DNA from: Puniceicoccaceae bacterium
GTDB lineage: Bacteria > Verrucomicrobiota > Verrucomicrobiia > Opitutales > Coraliomargaritaceae
Direction: 5' to 3'
DNA: 50,197 bases
NCBI GenBank assembly: GCA_017857255.1
Contig: JAFMDL010000010.1
Location: 1 to 50,197 of the forward strand
The notes under the pieces were generated by a model. The model saw nothing but the letters and a program-made list of their open reading frames with translations. It was not told the DNA's origin and made no database searches. This document shows, one piece after another, positions 28,038 through 37,000 of this stretch (position 1 is the first letter of the stretch; the number at the start of each line of letters is the position of its first letter). A program made the translations under genes and the position numbers.

Positions 28038-31000
28038 ATGAAATTATCGCTCAACCCTTGCCGATGGCTACTTCTCTTTCTTGCTCTCACACAAATTGCT
28101 AGCGCAGCGGTACCGGTGCTGACTAGTTTCAGTGATCTCTTGGGAACAGAGGATGAGCCGCTAACGATCTCCTTTGCTGATGTGGATGGCGCCTCGAACG
28201 CTACGAACTCGCCTACCGGTTATAAACGCGTGGGTTTAAGCGCACTGAACGGGGATTTGTCCCTTAATGGTAATGGGCCGACGTTACAATCGGGCGAGAC
28301 GTGGATTTGGACACCACCCGCCAACGCAAATGGTGTAATCGCGGCAATTAAACTTGAAGCAACGAATGCTGATGGAGACTCTGCGCATGTTGTTCTATCT
28401 GTTGATTTAGTTGACACTAACGATGCACCTACATTTACACCCGGTAGCGATGTAACAGTTCTCGAGGACTCAGGAGCATATAGTTTGAGTTGGGCGACAA
28501 GTATCTCGTCTGGCTCGAATACGACTTATCCGGATGATCAGAATGTAACATTCGTGATTTCAAATGTCAGTGATTCGAGTGCATTCTCGGCCGGTCCAGC
28601 GATCAGTCCTACTGGAACGCTGACGTTCACACCCGCAACGGATTATAACACTGGCTCACCCAGCACTCCAATCACGATGACGGTGACCCTTACTGATGGA
28701 GTGACGGGCAGTGTATCATTGCCGACCGCTATGTTAAGCATTAACATCACACCTGTGAACGATACACCTTCGTTTACGAAGGGTGCGGATGTCACCGTTA
28801 ACGAAGATACCACATATACAAGTCCTTCAGCCTGGGCCACAGCGATTTTGGCAGGTCCTTCTGATGAAAGTGGACAGACGCTTAGCTTTAACGTTTCCGT
28901 GTCGGCCTCCGATCAGGCCGCCTTCTTGGTTCAACCTGCAATCAGCTCTAGCGGTATCCTTACCTTTTCACCATCACAGGATTTTAATACGGGCGAGCCA
29001 AGCACTCCTATCGTGTTGACCGTTTCACTTGCTGATGATGGCTCTCCAGTTGAGACCTCTTTCTCGCAAACAGCAAATATCAATATTACACCAGTTAATG
29101 ACGCTCCTGTCTTTAGCGGAACAATTCCAACGCTCAAGGCCTTGACGAATGTATCGATTGATATCGGAACGGAAACTATTGTCACGGTGCCGCCGACTGA
29201 CGAATTGACTCTCTTTTCGGGGATGACTCCAAATGACGTCGATGGTGATGTAATCACCATCTCAGTTTCAGTTTCGACCTCTGCGGATAACCTGATCGAT
29301 GTCTTCACTCCAGATGATACGACTAATCCTGCAACTGGAATAGTTAGCAGTGGTAACCGAGTTTATTCTAAATCTGGGACGATAAGTACAGTCCGAACAT
29401 GGTTTCAGGGCATCAAGTTTAAGCGTGATCCACTCGTCACGGACCGAACCTCTGCAGATGTTGAAGTGACGATCTCAATTACCGATGGTAACATTCCATC
29501 ACCTTTAATACAGAATGAATCGTTTCGTCTCAATTTCGAGCCTCCTGTTGATATTACCGTTATCCCTGCCACAGTGGTTGAGGGATATTCAATCCAGCCA
29601 TTTAGCGGACTTCAAGTTGCAGGGCGGACTGCATCGACTCAGACGGAGCTGACTCTTAGTCTGACAGATGATAGCTATGCTTCGCTTAACGGCAGCAATT
29701 CGGTTGTGCTGAGTGGCACTTTGACGCAGATCAATTCGGAGCTCAGTAATGTCGAGTTTACTGGTAAGAATGTCACCTCAAATCAAGCAGTGGATGTAAC
29801 AGTCGCAGTGACCGGCGTTGATACGATCACGAAAACGATCGCCGTTACAGCGATCAACTTCCCGCCGACAATTACGAGTTTGCCTACGGATGCGTTCCGA
29901 GTGAATGACGATAGCACGATCAAACCATTGGCTTCGGTTTCTGTACAAGATCCTGAGGACGATACTGTGACCTTAACGCTCCGACTCCTTGATAACACGC
30001 GGAGTTCCTTTACGCTCGAGGCGGGTGCGTCAGGAACTATTACCACGGTTTCGACAGTTGGTAGTATCACAACGTACACGATCAATGCTGCAGATAAAGG
30101 GTATCTCGTGTTTACGCCGACTCCGGATGTGATTCCATTGGGGCAGTCTGAGACGATTCAGTTTGAATTCTTAGGCAGTGACACCAGCGGTAACACGACG
30201 ACAACTGCCACGATTGATATTTTGATTACTGCGGTTGCAGGCGCTCCTTCGATCACCTCCACAGATCCGGCGTTCGGCTCATCCGAGCCGCTGAAGATCG
30301 ACCCAGTCGACCCGAAGCCATTCGCTAGTGTGAGAATTATCGACGAGCCGGGTAACGTCGAGGTGACGATCACATTGGATAATAATGATAAAGGGGTATT
30401 GACTACCCTAGGAGACTTTTCGGACATCGGCGGGGGAGTCTATTCATTTACCGGAACTCTGGCGAACGCGAATGCGGCGCTTCTGGCTATGGTGTTTGAG
30501 CCTAGCTCGTTAACTGGTCTGTTCGCTCCGAATCAACCTGGGCGGACTAACTTTACGATCGAAGTGCTCGATGAGTCCAGCAACCGCGACACTGAGGTGA
30601 TTCCGATTGTTTTGATTGGCCCACCTAAGAACTTCCTTGTCGTAAACAGTTTTGATGTGGCGGGTTCACCTATAACGGGATCACTTCGCCACGCAGTTGA
30701 GAATGCGGCATCTGGGGACACGATCACGATCGCGTTGGAAACTTATCCTGCGACTATCTTTTTGAATCGTTCGCTTACGATTAACGAGAACGTCTCCATC
30801 CGTGGGCCAGGAGCCGACCTGTTTACTATCTCGGGAGATAAGGATCGCAACGGTATCATCGGTGCAGGTGACACTCAAATTTTCAGAGTATTTTCAGACC
30901 TTAAACTTGAGGGGTTGACACTCTCAGGTGGTTATTCAAATGATTTCGGTGGTGCGATTAGTATCGCTCGGCAGCAGCCATATTTTCCAGCTGTCATTGT

Positions 31001-34000
31001 GGACCTCAGAGACTGTGTTATTCGCGATAGCGTCGCGGGTCGTTTCGGTGGTGCGATTGATAGCCTCGAATGTTCGCTCTTAATCGACCGCTGTTCGTTT
31101 ATCAGTAATTCAACGACATCGAATGGGCAGGGTGGCGGCGCGATCTCACTCTACACGAACGAAGAATGCGTGATTACCAACACGACCTTCGCACAGAATG
31201 TTCAGGGAGGAGCACAAGGATTCGGGGGCGCAGCACTATATGTTGAAAATACCGATACTCTAAGTTTGTTACGCGTTAATATTCAGCACTGTACATTCTC
31301 AGAGAATACCGACGAAGCGGCTGCCGCGACCTCATTGTGCGTTGTTGCCGGTAATACCTTAGCATTGGTTAGAAATAGCATTTTTGCAGACGGCGCGGGC
31401 TTCAATTTGTTTGTCAGTGGTGGCGCGGAGATTGTATCTCAAGGTGGAAACATTTCGGACGACGATACGACGACATTACTCGTCCGCAGTGGAAATCCCC
31501 AGCAGATTGCGCTACTATCGGAAGATAGCGATATCACTAGCACTGATCCTGAATTGGGCTTGCTCACACAGTACACGGGCGGGATCTATGCATATCCTTT
31601 GAACGGCGGAGGCGCTGCAGCTATGATGGATGCGGATGAATCCAATCAAGCGCTTGATATTCGCCGTGCGCTCCGACTCACCAGCGCTAATGTGGGTGCC
31701 CTCCAACATGACGGAAATCTCGGGCGTATCCTGATCAATGAGATTCTATCGGATCCAGGCGATGTATCAGGCGAACAAGAGGATTTTATTGAGCTCTATG
31801 TACCCCGAGATGCAGGAGCTGTTGACTTGGATGGATACAGCTTGATCGTGAACGGCATTTCTCTCTTTGATTTTAGCGGCGAGAGCATATACCCGGGGCT
31901 CGGTCTTATCGTCAAACGAGGCATGACTACTGTCAGTGTGCCGCCTGTGCCGACGATTCAAGAGAGCGATCTTGATTTACTGAAATTCGGTACAATTGAG
32001 CTTCGCGACGGATCTGGAAAGACTGTAATTAGCGAAAGCTATGTTGCGGATTTTTGGAATCCTAGCGTTCTAGATACACCCCTTACTCTAGCTGAAGATG
32101 AGTCTATTACGCTGGCCCCTCAATTCTTTGGCCATGCCTATGTGCCTCATTCGCTGGTGAAGACCGCCGGATATCGTGATGGAGTAGATATGGACAAGAC
32201 CGGAGGTAGCATTTCATCCGAATATAAGGACTCGGATGGCGGCCCAATTGATGGAAGCAACGGTGCGCCAATTGGCAATTCGGAGGAGTATACTTTGTTC
32301 GAGGGCCAAGTGATCTTACTTGATGTTCTCGCTAATGATTTCGATCCGGATGGCGATCTTCTTACGGTAACAGATGACAACATTACAAATGTGACCGATC
32401 TTACTATTACTTCAGCAGGCAACGCCATTGAACTGACGGTAGGCTCTGCGTTCGACTCAATGCCAGTTGGATCTAAACGTGATTTAGAATTCACTTATAA
32501 GCCACAGGATGATCAGGTCCCGGCCAATCTTGCGCTGAATGCGGCTGCTGTCAGTATCTCTGTAATTGGGCGAAATGATCCTCCGATCGCAAACTCAGAT
32601 ACTTACATTACCGGCGAGAGCGAATATCTAGAGATTTATGCTGACGGAGCGACTCCATCCCAGAGTCTCCTGGTTAATGATACTGACGCGGATTCCGATG
32701 ACAGTCCATCGACATTGAATGTCGTTGGCGTCGTGACTCCGATCTCAATCGATTCCTACTCCGAGAACGGTAACTCTGGAAACGTAGATGCAAATATCAC
32801 TGATCACGGTCTAAATGCCGGGGATGTTATTAAAATCTATGACCTCGGCTCACACTACTCTGGTCTGCAAACTGTGGTAAGCGTTATCAATGCGAATACG
32901 GTAGAGTTAGATCTTACATACGATTCTAACGCGACGCCCGATGACCACTGGCACTTGGTTCAGAGAGCGACATCAGTTTCAGCTTATAGTGAAGCGCTCT
33001 CTGGGTTACTTCGTGCGACTTTGCCGAGCCATGGTCTTAGCACGGGTGATTGTATCACGATCACGGGCGCTAGCACGAGTTTATATAATAGATCTCATGC
33101 GGTGACTGTCGTCGATGCCAACACGGTTGATTTAAACGTCGCCTATGATGATGCGAGTGGAATCCTTGGGCAATGGACCTTGGACGGAGCATTCGCCTCA
33201 TCTGTTATTACTGCCTCAACGATGAGCGCCTACGGTGCGGAGATTGAGTTCTTTTTGCGCCAGATCCGCACCGAAACGTTTGTCGGCTATAATCCTGACG
33301 TTTCGTCGAGCTTGAATGCTCTTGCGCTTACGGAGTCTGTTACGGACCGATTTTTCTACGCAATTGAAGATAGCCACGGGGCCGTTTCCGTGGCTGAGGT
33401 CCAAGTCACCGTAAATGGTGAGAACGATGCTCCAAACTTACAGGATGATCCGGGGGAACTAGAGAGCCTGAAGTTCTTTTCTGTCGTGTCAGGCTACAGC
33501 GATTCAGCTGGCGAAGTGGCGGCAACCTTGCCTGCCCACGGACTTGAGAGCGGAGATACGATCATCATTCAGGGGTATCTTGGGGACGCTTCCTACAACG
33601 CAATTCACACGGTAACCGTCCTCGATGAGGATACTGTGAAGCTGAGCATTCCGTTCGTTGATGCTTTGCTGCCTGGAGGTGAATGGCGCCCAGTTGATCA
33701 GGTGAAGGACTTCCTCACAGATGTTCGAGTCGTTTATGCTGTGATTGGCTCGGCTCCAAACACAGTTAATACCCGTATTGAAAATAGCGAAGGTGTTGAC
33801 CTTGTAATGATTGACACTCCCAGCACGACACAGGAGCTGAGTATCGCAATCAGCGGGTCTGTATTATTGGCGAATGATACTGATCCCGACACATCAGACG
33901 TATTGAGTATAGAATCCATCTTGCCATCGATAACGAGTCGTCTGGGTGCGGAGCTTTCGATCTCGGGTTCAAACATCACTTATGATCCGAGTAATTCTAC

Positions 34001-37000
34001 GGTATTGCAGAACCTTCCGCGTAGTGGTGCGATCGTTGACAGTTTTGAAGTAACCATAACAGACGACACTGTCTCGACGAACACAACTGTAGCCGTCGTT
34101 GTATTCGGAGACAACGATATGCCGGTGGCGAGTGATGAAAGCTACAGTTTCACCGAAAACGACCTCTCTAAGGTCAATGGCGGCATGATCGGAGATGATG
34201 GCACGATTAGCATAGATGTGACGAACCAAGGGCTTGTGCGTAATGTTACCGACGACGATCAAACTGAGTTTGGCTTACTCTACGGGGTTCCGTCTGCAAC
34301 GCAGATGCTATCAGACAGTAGCACGGCCACCATTGATTACACCACGAGCACTGGGGAGATCTCTGATTTTACCGCAGTTGCAGGACAATCGGAACTCACT
34401 CGCGTTAGCTCGCTGGGCCATGGTCTTTCTTCCGGAGATGCCGTCTTCATACGCGCTGTTCCAGGACTTTACGGAAACTTTATTGTCACGGTGGAAAACG
34501 ATGATCAATTTACGATCGATCTGGCTCACGATGCTTCATATGACTCACTCATCGGTCAGTGGTTTAACCATCAGGGGACTTTGCTCATTGATTCAGTGGT
34601 TGATTTCGAATCCCTTGCTGTCGGTGAAACGCTCGAGTACACTTACGACTATTCGACGACTGATGGGAGTCTGCTCTTCGCGACAAATGATTTGTTTTTG
34701 GTCAGTACCAATAGCGGCACGCACACGCTAGATGTTTTAGCTAATGACTTAAACTTCAATGCATTGGAATCAGATTTTGTGATCATTGGAGTCGAGTTAC
34801 CTAGCGGGGGTGGTATTGCGAACATCACAGAGGATGGACTCGCCTTGGAGTATAGCTCTACGGGTGGATTTGTCGGCACTGAGGTGATCGTCTACACCAT
34901 ACAGGATAGCTATGGAAATATTGACAGTGCGAATGTGCTGGTTCGTGTGACGACTGAGGCTATCAACGGTCGCATTTTCGCTAAGTCGGATGTCTTCACC
35001 ATTTCCAAAGGAGCGATTAGTGCGGTCGAATTAGACGTGCTTGCGAACGATGTGGTCCTTCCGTCGTCTGCCGCGGGCGAGGGCCTAAAAATTACGAGTA
35101 TTGATGATACCGATGTAGACGGGGCGCTCTCATTTGATGGTAACGCCATCTATTATGTTCCCGATTCTTTATCTACAAAGACAGCAGAGACGTTTAGTTA
35201 TACGGTCAGTGGAGGCGGTGCTGTATCCAAAGAAGTGGATGTAACACTCAATATCGCGGACAACCCATTGACGCTCATTGGAGATGTGTTTCATATTCCG
35301 ACTGATTCTGGCCCAGTATCATTGGATGTTTTATCAAATGATGTAATCCTACCTGATAACTCGGATGCGTTGACTATACAAATTCTGAGTCAGACTCCGA
35401 CCAACGGCGTCGCTACTATTCTCGAGGGTGGTGGTGCGATTCAATACACCCCAGATGACGGGTTTATCGGTCAAGACCTGCTGATTTATAACGCCATTGA
35501 TGCAAAAGGTGCGACTGGTACCTCTATTGTGACGATCAATGTTGGCTACCTAGTCGCCAATCCGGATTTTTATAGCCTTCCAGCTAGCAAGACGATCGAG
35601 TTCGATGTTCTTGCGAATGATGTGCTCATTCCTGGAAACGCTACGGGCCTTTCTCTGAATGGAGTGCGGGCGGGCGGTTCGTCGGGTTCCTTTGCTAGCA
35701 ACGGAACCTTTGGGGAGTTGAACGTTGGCGTCACGTCGGGGCAGAAGCTCGAAGTCACGAGCTCAGGCTCATGGAGCGGTGAGCTATCATTAGAGTATCA
35801 AGTTCAAGCTGGCCTTGACTCTTACATCGTGCTTGTGACCTTTAGTGCCACATCTGCGCCGATTCGCGGCAGCGGCGACCTCTTTGAGGTGCTAGTTGGA
35901 AGCATAGGGGTATCTCTTGATGTCGTAGACAACGATTACGCCGTTGACGAGGTCGCGATAGGAACACCGATCAAAGTGCCGACGATTATCTCTGTGACAA
36001 CTCCAGACCGTGGCGGAATTGCTACGATTGATTCGTCGAATAATGTAATCCTCTACACGCCAAGTATCGGCTTCACGGGTGTAGAGACCTTCGATTACAC
36101 GATTTCCAATGGCGTCTCGATCAATGTAGCGCGGAGCACGGTTACCGTTTCCGAAGGAAAGCTATTTGCTAACAATGATGGCTATCAGATCTTCTTTGGT
36201 AGCGTCGATAATCAGCTTCTTGTGCTCTCTAATGACCTGCTTCTGCCAAATAATGATGGTGCCTTGGAGATCGTCAGTATCGACGCCATACCAGCGGCAG
36301 ACGGCGCGTTAGCGCTAAGTCCAGATGGCGCTTCTATCAGTTACAATCCTCCGGCAACACTTCCGGGATCAGCGGTGACTTTTGGTTATGAAATCAGCGA
36401 TGGTTCCTCTCGCCGTGCGCGCGCTACCGTGACCTTAAATATTAGTGATCGATCGGATGTCTTGAGTTCGGAGACCAACAACGACTTTTTCCGTGTTTCT
36501 AGAAATGCGTCGTCGATCCTCCTGCCGATCCTGTTGAACGACAACGTCAAGCCAGCTTCAGCGGCCGACTGGATTATCACCTCGATTGATAGTCAAGGCA
36601 CCAGTGTCGTGACAGCCGAAGGTGGCCAAGCTGTCGCGACGGCTGACGGAGTGGTGTACACTGCGCCCATTGATTTCTCCGGAACAGATACCTTTACTTA
36701 CGCGGTTTCCGATTCGCTTGGAGGCACTGGTGATGGAATGGTCACCGTACGTGTGGGAGATCTGCGGCTGGTTGATGATATCTTTACTTTGAGCAATGAG
36801 GCAGTGCCGGTCTCACTAGATGTTCTCGCCAATGACGGAATCTTCAAGGGGGGCAATGTCGCGGATGCGTTCATCGAATCAATTAAGGCATCAGTCAGTT
36901 CAGGAACTGGTGTAGTCTCAATTAGTCAAGATAATGACAGCCTAATTTACACGCCAGACGGCTCGAGCACTGGGCAAGTCACATTGACTTACACGGTTGA

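Noticed and set aside
28416-29100. Recent 339-base tandem duplication in the giant gene
   Set aside because: The 113-residue period is clear in protein but the DNA copies differ widely, so the duplication is old.
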